33,631 bases of DNA, from the NCBI RefSeq assembly GCF_000721175.1, contig NZ_JOEZ01000052.1, positions 1 through 33,631 on the forward strand. The letters run 5' to 3'. This DNA comes from Streptomyces anulatus. Its GTDB lineage: Bacteria > Actinomycetota > Actinomycetes > Streptomycetales > Streptomycetaceae. The number at the start of each line of letters is the position of its first letter. Position 1 is the stretch's first letter. A program made the position numbers and the translations under genes. The notes under the pieces were generated by a model. That model saw nothing but the letters and a program-made list of their open reading frames with translations. It was not told the DNA's origin and ran no database searches. Shown here in pieces: positions 6,953-14,466 of this stretch.

Positions 6953-6975
6953 TTGTCAGTGACGGGGTGCACGAT
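6953..6975 (+). promoter_or_regulatory. PafBC-type DNA-damage promoter of lhr
   Basis: TTGTCAGTG (6953-6961), 8 bases, then CACGAT (6970-6975; A and T of TAnnnT conserved). The nine-base block is identical to the one upstream of recA and has the same spacing. Transcription would start about seven bases downstream, at the ATG at 6983, giving a leaderless mRNA. This placement decides the start codon against the ATG at 6974, which lies inside the -10 box. Confidence 0.78.
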
Positions 6976-6982
6976 GGGGGAC

Positions 6983-9900
6983 ATGACCGGCTCCGCTCTC
7001 GACGCCTTCTCGCCCGCGACCCGCAGTTGGTTCGCCGGGGCCTTCAGCGCGCCCACCGCCGCGCAGGAGGGTGCCTGGCGGGCCATCGGCGAGGGCAGTG
7101 ATGTCCTGGTCGTCGCGCCGACCGGTTCCGGCAAGACGCTGGCCGCGTTCCTCGCCTCGCTGGACCGGCTGGCGGCCGAGCCGCCGCCGGCCGAGGCGAA
7201 GAAGCGCTGCCGCGTGCTGTACGTGTCCCCGCTCAAGGCCCTCGCGGTCGACGTCGAGCGCAACCTCCGCTCGCCGCTGACCGGCATCCGCCAGGAGTCG
7301 GTGCGCCTGGGCCTGCCGGAGCCGGAGGTGCGGGTCGGCATCCGGTCCGGGGACACCCCGCCGGCCGAGCGGCGCTCCATGGTGACCAGGCCGCCGGACA
7401 TCCTGATCACCACCCCCGAGTCGCTGTTCCTGATGCTGACGTCCTCCGCCAGGGACGCGCTGGCCGGCGTCGAGACGGTGATCCTCGACGAGGTGCACGC
7501 GGTCGCCGGGACGAAGCGCGGCGCCCACCTCGCCCTCTCCCTGGAGCGTCTCGACGAGCTGCTGCCCCGCCCCGCCCGGCGCATCGGCCTGTCCGCGACG
7601 GTCCGGCCGGTCGACGAGGTGGCCCGCTTCCTGTCGCCGCAGCGCAAGGTGGAGATCGTCCAGCCACGGTCCACCAAGGAGTTCGACCTCTCGGTCGTCG
7701 TCCCGGTCGAGGATCTGGGCGAGCTGGGCGGCTCCCCCGCGACCGACGGCGACTCGGCCCAGGCGGACAAGCCCTCGATCTGGCCGCATGTCGAGGAGCG
7801 CATCGCCGATCTCGTGCAGTCACACCGCTCCACCATCGTCTTCGCCAACTCCCGGCGGCTGGCGGAGCGGCTGTGCAACCGGCTGAACGAGATCGCGTAC
7901 GAGCGGGCGACCGGCACCGCGTTCGACCCCGACAACCCGGCCCCCGCCCTCCCGGAGGCCCACGCCCCCGCCGAGATCATGGCCCAGTCCGGCGCGGGCC
8001 GGGGTGCCCCGGCCCTGCTGGCCCGTGCCCACCACGGCTCGGTCTCCAAGGAGCAGCGGGCCCAGGTCGAGGAGGATCTCAAGGCGGGCCGGCTGCCCGC
8101 CGTGGTCGCCACCTCCAGCCTGGAGCTCGGCATCGACATGGGCGCGGTCGACCTGGTGATCCAGGTGGAGTCCCCGCCCTCCGTCGCCTCGGGCCTCCAG
8201 CGGGTGGGCCGGGCCGGGCACCAGGTGGGCGCGGTCTCCACCGGGGTGGTCTTCCCGAAGTACCGCGGCGATCTGGTGCAGGCCGCCGTCGTCACCGAAC
8301 GGATGCGCCAAGGGGCCATCGAGGCGCTGCGCATCCCGTCCAATCCGCTGGACGTCCTGGCGCAGCAGCTCGTCGCCATGGTGGCCCTGGACAGCTGGCA
8401 GGCCGACGACCTGCTGGCCCTGGTCCGGCGGGCCGCCCCGTTCGCCTCGCTCCCCGAGTCGGCGTTCACCGCCGTGCTCGACATGCTCGCCGGACGCTAC
8501 CCCTCCGACGCTTTCGCGGAGCTGCGCCCCCGAGTGGTGTGGGACCGCGTCGGGGGTACGGTCACGGGCCGCCCCGGCGCGCAGCGGCTCGCCGTCACCT
8601 CGGGCGGCACCATTCCCGACCGGGGACTCTTCGGGGTCTTCCTGGCCGGGGCCGACCCGAAGAAGGGCGGCGGACGGGTCGGCGAGCTGGACGAGGAGAT
8701 GGTCTACGAGTCCCGCGTCGGGGACGTCTTCACCCTGGGCACCACGTCCTGGCGGATCGAGGACATCACCCGGGACCGCGTCCTGGTCTCGCCCGCCCCG
8801 GGCGTTCCGGGCCGGCTGCCGTTCTGGAAGGGCGACCAGCTGGGCCGCCCGCTGGAGCTCGGCCGGGCTCTGGGGGCCTTCCTCCGTGAGATCGGCGGCC
8901 TGTCCGACGATGACGCCCGGCTGCGCCTGCTCGCCGCCGGACTCGACGCCTGGGCGGCGGACAACATCCTGGCCTACCTCGACGAGCAGCGCCGGGCCTG
9001 CGGCCATGTGCCGGACGACCGGACGATCCTGGTCGAGCGGTTCCGGGACGAGCTGGGCGACTGGCGGGTCGTCGTACACTCCCCCTTCGGCGCCCAGGTG
9101 CACGCCCCGTGGGCGCTCGCGCTCTCCGCCCGCCTCGGTGAGCGTTACGGCATGGACGCCCAGGTCATGCACGCCGACGACGGCATCGTGCTGCGGCTCC
9201 CCGACGCGGACATGATGGGCCTGGACCTGCTCGATTTCGACACCCCGGGGGACCCGGGCGCCGGGAACGACGGACCGGTGCCGGGAGGCGTGGCGTACGA
9301 CAGCGACCAGCCCCCGGTGGGCGCCGCCGACGTCGTCTTCGACCGGGGCGAGGTCCAACAGATCGTGACCGACCAGGTGGGCGGCTCGGCCCTGTTCGCC
9401 GCCCGGTTCCGGGAGTGCGCCGCGCGCGCCCTGCTGTTGCCCCGGCGCTCCCCCGGCAAGCGCACCCCGCTCTGGCAGCAGCGCCAGCGGGCCTCCCAGC
9501 TGCTCCAGGTCGCCTCGGAGTTCGGTTCGTTCCCGATCGTTCTGGAGGCCGTCCGCGAATGCCTCCAGGACGTGTTCGACGTCCCCGGGCTCACAGAACT
9601 GATGGGCGACCTGGAGGCGCGCCGGGTCCGGCTGGTCGAGGTGACCACCCAGGAGCCCTCGCCGTTCGCCCGCTCGCTCCTCTTCGGCTACGTCGCCCAG
9701 TTCCTGTACGAGGGCGACTCACCGCTCGCCGAACGGCGCGCCGCCGCCCTCTCCCTGGATTCCCATCTCCTCGCGGAGCTGCTGGGCCAGGCGGAACTGC
9801 GCGAACTGCTCGACCCCGAGGTCCTCAGCGAGCTGGAGCGGGAGCTGCAGTGGCTCACCGAGGACCGGCGGATCAAGGACGTCGAGGGGGTCGCCGACCT

Positions 9901-10993
9901 GCTGCGCGTGCTCGGTCCCCTCACCGACGCCGAGCTCGCCGAGCGGGGGGCCGAACCGTCCTGGGCGCCGGAGCTGGCGGCGGCCCGCCGGGCGATCCAG
10001 GTCCGGATCGCCGGCGCCGACCACTGGGCGGCGATCGAGGACGCGGGCCGGCTGCGCGACGCCCTGGGCACCGCGCTTCCGGTCGGCGTCCCCGAGGCGT
10101 TCACCGAGCCGGTGAAGGACCCGCTCGGCGACCTCCTCGCCCGCTTCGCGCGGACGCACGGCCCGTTCACCGCCGCCCGGGCCGCCGAGCGCTTCGGGCT
10201 CGGCGCCGCCGTCACCGACGGCGCGCTGCAACGGCTGTCGGCCTCCGGCAGGACCGTCCAGGGTGAGTTCCATCCGGCGGGCATCGGCCAGGAATGGTGC
10301 GACGCCACGGTTCTGCGCCGACTCCGCCGCCGATCGCTGGCGGCACTCCGCCAGGAGCTGGAGCCGGTGCCGCCCCCGGCCCTCGCCTCCTTCCTCCCCC
10401 AGTGGCAGCACTTCGGCTCCAACAGCCTGCGGGGCATCGACGGGCTGGCCCGCGCCGTCGAGCAGCTCCAGGGCGCGCCCGTTCCCGCCTCGGCGTTGGA
10501 GAAGCTGATCCTGCCGAGCCGGGTCATGGGCTATTCCCCGGCGATGCTCGACGAGCTGACGACCACGGGCGAGGTCGTCTGGGCCGGTGCGGGGGCGCTG
10601 CCCGGCAAGGACGGCTGGGTCTCCCTCTACCTCGCCGACAGTGCGCCGCTGCTCCTGCCTCCACCGCATCCGCTGGAGCTGTCGGCGCTCCACGAGTCCG
10701 CGCTCACCACGCTCTCCGGGGGATACGGCCTCTTCTTCCGCCAGATCGCGGACCAGGTGCGGGCCACGACCCACCCGGACTGCACGGACCAGCAGCTGGC
10801 CGACGCCCTGTGGGACCTGGCCTGGTCCGGGCGGCTCACCAACGACACCCTGGCCCCGCTGCGTTCGCTCCTGGGCTCGGGACGGACGGCGGGCTCGACG
10901 GCCCACCGTTCCCGGCGCAGCGTCCCGCGCGGGCGTTACGGCTCGCTCACCGCCGCCGCCCGCCCCGCGTCCCGCACCGGCACGGCGTGGTGA
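6983..10993 (+). CDS. lhr: Lhr-type ATP-dependent DNA helicase, frameshift-truncated main part
   Basis: 1336 residues of the superfamily 2 helicase Lhr, a 3'-5' translocase in DNA repair. The RecA-like core has Walker A APTGSGKT (about 45-52), DEVH (about 169-172), SAT in GLSATVRPV, TSSLELGIDMG and the QRVGRAGH motif VI. After it come the winged-helix domains of Lhr-core and much of the C-terminal domain. Intact actinobacterial Lhr is about 1500-1550 residues. Here the frame ends at TGA 10991-10993 just after RPASRTGTAW. The remaining family sequence continues in the +1 frame from HGVVTRGAVQAEG, and about 30 residues expected between these blocks (a GRWSLL-containing segment) are missing. That indicates a small deletion plus frameshift. 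The helicase core is complete, so residual activity is possible. Start chosen from the PafBC promoter. Confidence 0.9.
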   Translation: MTGSALDAFSPATRSWFAGAFSAPTAAQEGAWRAIGEGSDVLVVAPTGSGKTLAAFLASLDRLAAEPPPAEAKKRCRVLYVSPLKALAVDVERNLRSPLTGIRQESVRLGLPEPEVRVGIRSGDTPPAERRSMVTRPPDILITTPESLFLMLTSSARDALAGVETVILDEVHAVAGTKRGAHLALSLERLDELLPRPARRIGLSATVRPVDEVARFLSPQRKVEIVQPRSTKEFDLSVVVPVEDLGELGGSPATDGDSAQADKPSIWPHVEERIADLVQSHRSTIVFANSRRLAERLCNRLNEIAYERATGTAFDPDNPAPALPEAHAPAEIMAQSGAGRGAPALLARAHHGSVSKEQRAQVEEDLKAGRLPAVVATSSLELGIDMGAVDLVIQVESPPSVASGLQRVGRAGHQVGAVSTGVVFPKYRGDLVQAAVVTERMRQGAIEALRIPSNPLDVLAQQLVAMVALDSWQADDLLALVRRAAPFASLPESAFTAVLDMLAGRYPSDAFAELRPRVVWDRVGGTVTGRPGAQRLAVTSGGTIPDRGLFGVFLAGADPKKGGGRVGELDEEMVYESRVGDVFTLGTTSWRIEDITRDRVLVSPAPGVPGRLPFWKGDQLGRPLELGRALGAFLREIGGLSDDDARLRLLAAGLDAWAADNILAYLDEQRRACGHVPDDRTILVERFRDELGDWRVVVHSPFGAQVHAPWALALSARLGERYGMDAQVMHADDGIVLRLPDADMMGLDLLDFDTPGDPGAGNDGPVPGGVAYDSDQPPVGAADVVFDRGEVQQIVTDQVGGSALFAARFRECAARALLLPRRSPGKRTPLWQQRQRASQLLQVASEFGSFPIVLEAVRECLQDVFDVPGLTELMGDLEARRVRLVEVTTQEPSPFARSLLFGYVAQFLYEGDSPLAERRAAALSLDSHLLAELLGQAELRELLDPEVLSELERELQWLTEDRRIKDVEGVADLLRVLGPLTDAELAERGAEPSWAPELAAARRAIQVRIAGADHWAAIEDAGRLRDALGTALPVGVPEAFTEPVKDPLGDLLARFARTHGPFTAARAAERFGLGAAVTDGALQRLSASGRTVQGEFHPAGIGQEWCDATVLRRLRRRSLAALRQELEPVPPPALASFLPQWQHFGSNSLRGIDGLARAVEQLQGAPVPASALEKLILPSRVMGYSPAMLDELTTTGEVVWAGAGALPGKDGWVSLYLADSAPLLLPPPHPLELSALHESALTTLSGGYGLFFRQIADQVRATTHPDCTDQQLADALWDLAWSGRLTNDTLAPLRSLLGSGRTAGSTAHRSRRSVPRGRYGSLTAAARPASRTGTAW

Positions 10994-11571
10994 CTCGGGG
11001 CGCGGTGCAGGCCGAGGGAGTGGAGGGCGGCTTCTCCGCGACGTACCGCGTTCTGGCCGCCTTCGAGGACAACGGGCAGGCGCGGCGCGGCTATGTGGTC
11101 GAGGGGCTCGGGGCCGCCCAGTTCGCGATGGACGGCGCGGTGGACCGGCTGCGGGCGGCGTCCACGGCGCGTGACCGCCGGGATCCGGACACCGCGCCCC
11201 AGGCCCTGGTGCTCGCCGCGGCCGACCCGGCCAACGCCTACGGCGCGGCCCTGCCGTGGCCCGGGTCCCCGGACGGCGCCGGACACAAGCCGGGCCGCAA
11301 GGCGGGGGCGCTGGTGGTCCTCGTCGACGGCGAGCTGACGCTCTACATGGAGCGCGGCGGCAAGACCCTCCTGGCCTGGCCGTCCGACCCCGAGGCCCCG
11401 GCCCTGCGCGCGGCGGCCGAGGCCCTGGCCGCCTCGGCCCGCGCCGGCGCCCTGGGCACGGTGACGGTGGAGCGGACGAACGGCGTCTCCTCCCTCACCT
11501 CGCCGCTGGGCCGGACGCTGGAGGCGGCCGGGTTCCTCGCCACCCCCAGAGGCCTGCGCCTGCGCGCCTGA
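10990..11571 (+). CDS. Lhr C-terminal fragment, detached by frameshift
   Basis: From GTG 10990 the frame encodes 193 residues that are plainly the end of Lhr: VTRGAVQAEGVEGGFSATYR, RRGYVVEGLGAAQFAMDGAV, LAAADPANAYGAALPWPG and HKPGRKAGALVVLVDGELTL, ending LRLRA. In mycobacterial Lhr the C-terminal domain supports oligomerisation, and in E. coli Lhr it carries uracil-DNA glycosylase activity. The GTG overlaps the stop of the main frame as GTGA (10990-10993), the arrangement used for translational re-initiation. The piece might therefore still be made as a separate chain that associates with the core. Equally it may be a dead remnant. A second GTG at 10987 is also available. Confidence 0.75.
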   Translation: MTRGAVQAEGVEGGFSATYRVLAAFEDNGQARRGYVVEGLGAAQFAMDGAVDRLRAASTARDRRDPDTAPQALVLAAADPANAYGAALPWPGSPDGAGHKPGRKAGALVVLVDGELTLYMERGGKTLLAWPSDPEAPALRAAAEALAASARAGALGTVTVERTNGVSSLTSPLGRTLEAAGFLATPRGLRLRA

Positions 11572-11648
11572 CCGGAGCCCCGACCTCCACGGCCCGATCC
11601 CCGAAGCAGGTCGGCGCACAACCGGCCCGGCGCACCCATCATGGAGGC

Positions 11649-12479
11649 ATGCCCGAAGGAGACACCGTCCTGCAGACCGCCGCCCGGCTGCACGAGGCAC
11701 TGGCGGGGCAGGTGCTGACCCGGTCGGACCTGCGCGTCCCCCGCTTCGCCACCGCCGACCTCACGGGCCGGACCGTCCTGGACGTCACCGCGCGCGGCAA
11801 GCACCTGCTGACCCGGATCGAGGGCGGCCTGACCCTGCACAGCCACCTCCGGATGGACGGGTCCTGGCGGGTGTACGCGCCGGGCGAGCGCTGGCGCGGC
11901 GGCCCGGGACACCAGATCCGCGCGGTCCTCGCCAACGCGGAGCACACCGCCGTCGGCTACCGGCTCCCCGTGCTGGAACTGCTGCGCACCAGCGAGGAGA
12001 GCCGGGCCGTCGGCCATCTGGGGCCGGACCTGCTGGGCCCCGACTGGGACCCCGGCCTCGCCCTGGACAGACTGCTGACCACACCGGAGCGCCCTCTCGG
12101 CGAGGCCCTCCTGGACCAGCGCAATCTGGCGGGCATCGGCAATGTCTACAAATGCGAGCTGTGCTTCCTGGCCCGCGTCACCCCCTGGCTCCCCGTGGGC
12201 GCCCTCCCTGACGGCGTACTCCCCCGGCTCGTCACCCTGGCCGAGCGCCTGCTGCACGCCAACCGCGACCGCCCCACCCGCATCACGACCATCACCTCCG
12301 AACTCCGCACCCCGCCGGGCCCGCCCACCGGGGCGACCGTTCGCGTACAGGAGCGGCTGTACGTCTACGGGCGCACCCGGCGTCCCTGTCTGCGCTGCGG
12401 CGCCCCGATCCGTCTCGCCGACCAGGACGACCGGCCCACCTACTGGTGCCCCGGCTGCCAACGAGGCCCGACCCCCTAG
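11649..12479 (+). CDS. nei: Fpg/Nei-family DNA glycosylase (endonuclease VIII-like)
   Basis: A 276-residue bifunctional glycosylase/AP lyase for oxidised bases. The catalytic N-terminus is MPEGDTV, with Pro2 as nucleophile and Glu3; the strictly required P2-E3 fixes the start. The conserved lysine is in ARGKHLL (K51). The helix-two-turn-helix DNA-binding segment has QRNLAGIGNVYKCE (about 157-170), and a C-terminal zinc finger has CLRCGAP and WCPGCQ. DNA recognition beginning MPEGDT and lacking FPG-specific features fits the actinobacterial Nei2 group. CATCAT lies six bases before the ATG and could be the -10 of a leaderless transcript; the GGAGG one base upstream is too close for normal use. 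It follows lhr by 77 bases. Its TAG is the junction with an IS481-type element. Confidence 0.93.
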   Translation: MPEGDTVLQTAARLHEALAGQVLTRSDLRVPRFATADLTGRTVLDVTARGKHLLTRIEGGLTLHSHLRMDGSWRVYAPGERWRGGPGHQIRAVLANAEHTAVGYRLPVLELLRTSEESRAVGHLGPDLLGPDWDPGLALDRLLTTPERPLGEALLDQRNLAGIGNVYKCELCFLARVTPWLPVGALPDGVLPRLVTLAERLLHANRDRPTRITTITSELRTPPGPPTGATVRVQERLYVYGRTRRPCLRCGAPIRLADQDDRPTYWCPGCQRGPTP

Positions 12480-13172
12480 CTGTGTTGTTCCGGCAGGCCG
12501 GTGACGCGGCTGGCGGGTGTTCGGCCTGCGATGCCGGGCGGCGAGCCAGGCGGTGGCCCGCGCGAGGGAGGCGGCGCAGGTCGGGGCGGTCTCGTCGGGC
12601 AGGTCTTCTGTGCAGGCGAGGCGGGCGTGGTCGTCGAGGGAGGTGTGGAGGCAGGCGTGTCCCGCCCCGTGGCGACGGTCCTTGTACGGGCTGCCGGCTG
12701 GCCTGCCGAGGACTCTGTGTCCGCCGCCGTCGGGGATTCGGCCGAGCTACTTGACGTCGATGTGGACGCGTTCGCCCGGCCGGACGCCTTCGTGGCGGCG
12801 GACGGGCTCGCCGGTGGCCCGGTCGAGTGCGGCCAGGGGCGGCAGACCGTGCCGGGTGAGGATGCGCTGGGCGATCGACGGTGCGATCCCGCATCGGGCG
12901 GCCAGTCCCAGCGATCCGATGCTCGCTGCGCAGCCGCAGAACGTGTTCCTCGATTGCGGCCGGGGTTCGCAGCGGCTGGTGGTGCGGACGGGTGGTCCGG
13001 CACTCATTCCGGCGATGCCGAACCGTCGGTGGCGGGTGGCCCGGCGCGCAGCGGTGGTACGGCTGACCTGGAAGCGTTCCGCGGCCCGGCGCAGCGGCCG
13101 GCCCTCGTCCACGACGCAGCGGGCCGGGCGGAGCCGACCGGTCTCGGTCAGCGGGGCATTTCGGTGGGACAC
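12476..13172 (-). pseudogene. IS481-family transposase, internally deleted and mutated
   Basis: Starting at GTG 13172 the product begins VSHRNAPLTETGRLRPARCV, the standard N-terminus of Streptomyces IS481-type transposases. Degenerate helix-turn-helix and linker sequence follows, then GVRPGERVHIDVK, the first DDE aspartate region. That is followed by an in-frame TAG at 12747-12749 where a lysine codon is expected, then LGRIPDGGGHRVLGR and a second-frame stretch ending with the normal C-terminal GRTPASRVTGLPEQHS. The middle of the catalytic domain, including the remaining DDE residues, is absent. It cannot encode an active transposase. Its stop codon (12476-12478) lies just outside the left repeat and overlaps the nei stop codon on the opposite strand. 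Confidence 0.85.
12481..12518 (+). repeat. Left terminal inverted repeat of the IS481-type element
   Basis: 38-base terminal repeat starting TGTGTTGTTCCGG; its reverse-complement strand encodes the transposase C-terminus. Confidence 0.75.
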
Positions 13173-13242
13173 GAGGGGCTCCTCGGGTCGGTGCAAAGGT
13201 CGCAATCCACACCGAGCCTGGAGGCCCTCACCCATTTCAAGA

Positions 13243-13280
13243 ACCCGGCACGCGTGTCACCAGCGTCCCGGGACAACACA
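13243..13280 (-). repeat. Right terminal inverted repeat of the IS481-type element
   Basis: 38-base terminal repeat; read inward on the minus strand it starts TGTGTTGTCCCGG, with eight mismatches to the left copy. Confidence 0.75.
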
Positions 13281-13304
13281 CCGGGGGGTGTCCGGCGGAA
13301 CGTG

Positions 13305-13334
13305 TTGACGCCCCGTCAGATCCGGTCGTACGGT
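13305..13334 (+). promoter_or_regulatory. Promoter of the second SDR gene (leaderless type)
   Basis: TTGACG (13305-13310), an 18-base spacer and TACGGT (13329-13334) lie six bases before the ATG at 13341. This is a good housekeeping-sigma match with transcription expected at the start codon. It begins 25 bases beyond the right end of the IS481-type element. Confidence 0.7.
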
Positions 13335-13340
13335 CCCGTC

Positions 13341-14105
13341 ATGCCCCTATCCGCGTACGACCTCACGGGCCGCGCCGCGTTCATCACCGGTGCGGCGAGC
13401 GGTATAGGACGGGCGAGCGCCCTGCTGCTCGCGGAGGCCGGAGCCACGGTGCACTGCGCGGACCGTGACGAGACGGGCCTGCGCCGGACGTACGACCTGA
13501 TCACCGACGCGGGCGGCAGCGCCCGGACCCACCCCCTCGACGTCACCGAACGCGACCAGGTCCGGACCGCGGTCGGCGCGGCCGGGCGTCTCGACATCCT
13601 GGTCGCCGTAGCCGGGATCATGCACACCAGCAGCGTGCTGGAGACGGCGGACGAGGACCTGGACCGGGTGCTGGCGGTCAATTTCAAGGGGGTGCTGTAC
13701 GCCTGCCAGGAAGTCGCCCGCTCCATGACGGCCCGCTCCGCCCCCGGCTCGCTGATCACGATGGCGTCCGGCGCCGTGGATTCCGCGGGCGCGGGTCTGC
13801 TCTGCTACAGCGTCGCGAAGGCCGCCGTGGTGCAGCTCACCAAGACGCTCGCCACGGAGCTGGGGTCCCACGCCATTCGGGTGAACGCCGTCGCGCCCGG
13901 CTGGATCCGTACGCCGATGACCGACCGGCACGATACCGCCGGCCGGCACCGGGCGGAGGCGACGATGGCCCGGATCTCCCCGCTGGGCCGGGTCGGTGAG
14001 CCCGAGGACGTCGCCCATACCGTGCTGCACCTGGCCTCGGACGCCTCGGCCTTCATGACTGGTCAGATCCTCCGGCCGAACGGCGGCGTCGCCATGCCCT
14101 GGTAG
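13341..14105 (+). CDS. SDR-family oxidoreductase (FabG-like)
   Basis: A 254-residue classical short-chain dehydrogenase. It has the cofactor motif TGAASGIGRA (about 17-26), the NNAG-equivalent VAVAGIM, serine in ITMASGAV, and the catalytic Y156-SVA-K160. VNAVAPGWIRTPMT follows the active site and the C-terminal GQILRPNGGVAMPW is typical of NAD(P)-dependent 3-oxoacyl or sugar-alcohol dehydrogenases. Asp in HCADRDE after beta-2 suggests preference for NAD(H) over NADP(H). The substrate is not evident. There is no ribosome-binding site; a -35/-10 pair ends six bases before the ATG, so the mRNA is probably leaderless. The 3' end overlaps a convergent small membrane protein gene by 53 bases. Confidence 0.9.
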   Translation: MPLSAYDLTGRAAFITGAASGIGRASALLLAEAGATVHCADRDETGLRRTYDLITDAGGSARTHPLDVTERDQVRTAVGAAGRLDILVAVAGIMHTSSVLETADEDLDRVLAVNFKGVLYACQEVARSMTARSAPGSLITMASGAVDSAGAGLLCYSVAKAAVVQLTKTLATELGSHAIRVNAVAPGWIRTPMTDRHDTAGRHRAEATMARISPLGRVGEPEDVAHTVLHLASDASAFMTGQILRPNGGVAMPW

Positions 14106-14340
14106 GCCGCCACCTCGTCGACGAACCCGCCGGAGCCACCGAAGCCACCGCACCCATCGGGCTCACCGGGTTCACCGGCACGACCGCCGCGACATGCACC
14201 GGCAACAGGCTCAGCCCCCAGCCCCCCGCCGCCACCGTCCCCTCCACCAGTCCTGCCTGATCCGGATGCAGCACCAGCCGGAGCACCGCCCACCACCACA
14301 GCCCGCCGAGAACCAGCGCCGGCACCCAACGCCGTTTCAT
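14053..14340 (-). CDS. Small membrane protein of unknown function
   Basis: A 95-residue protein starting at ATG 14340, with AGGAGG six bases upstream, the best ribosome-binding site in this part of the window. Two hydrophobic stretches are visible: VPALVLGGLWWWAVLRLVL (about 6-24) and VAAGGWGLSLLPVHVAAVVP (about 36-55). A Ser/Arg-rich tail follows. Small proteins with an LGGLWWWAVLRLVL motif are, as I recall, conserved in Streptomyces, but I know no function. The last 17 codons overlap the 3' end of the SDR gene on the other strand, so the tail sequence may be an overprinted extension. Confidence rests on the ribosome-binding site and hydrophobic pattern. Confidence 0.65.
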   Translation of the reverse strand: MKRRWVPALVLGGLWWWAVLRLVLHPDQAGLVEGTVAAGGWGLSLLPVHVAAVVPVNPVSPMGAVASVAPAGSSTRWRPTRAWRRRRSAGGSDQS

Positions 14341-14466
14341 CGCTGCCTCCTGCGGCCGACGTCCTTTCCGGCAGTTTCCCCTGGCAGCGGCAGCGGTGCA
14401 TCCAGAACGTCCGACCGAGGGGCCACCCGCACAGGAGTCCCCCGGGCGGATGCCTGAGTTCTGGTC

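Larger units (their letters stand above)
12481..13280. mobile_element. IS481-type element, 800 bases, ends intact but interior deleted
   Basis: Imperfect inverted repeats bound it: TGTGTTGTTCCGGCAGGC at 12481 inward, and on the other strand TGTGTTGTCCCGGGACGC from 13280 inward, matching at 30 of the first 38 positions. Complete relatives are about 1000-1100 bases; the shortfall matches the missing transposase interior. The left flank CCCTAGC contains CTAG, the core of the NCTAGN target known for Bordetella IS481. The right flank has no CTAG, so no target duplication is visible. Confidence 0.8.

Noticed and set aside
6974..6976. ATG 6974 as the lhr start, supported by GGGG six bases upstream
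   Set aside because: This ATG lies inside the predicted -10 box, so it would not be transcribed from the damage promoter; ATG 6983 is favoured.
12501..14105. A long plus-strand frame running through the IS481-type element into the SDR gene
   Set aside because: The sequence before 13341 is antisense transposase without SDR homology, and a clear promoter lies at 13305-13334.
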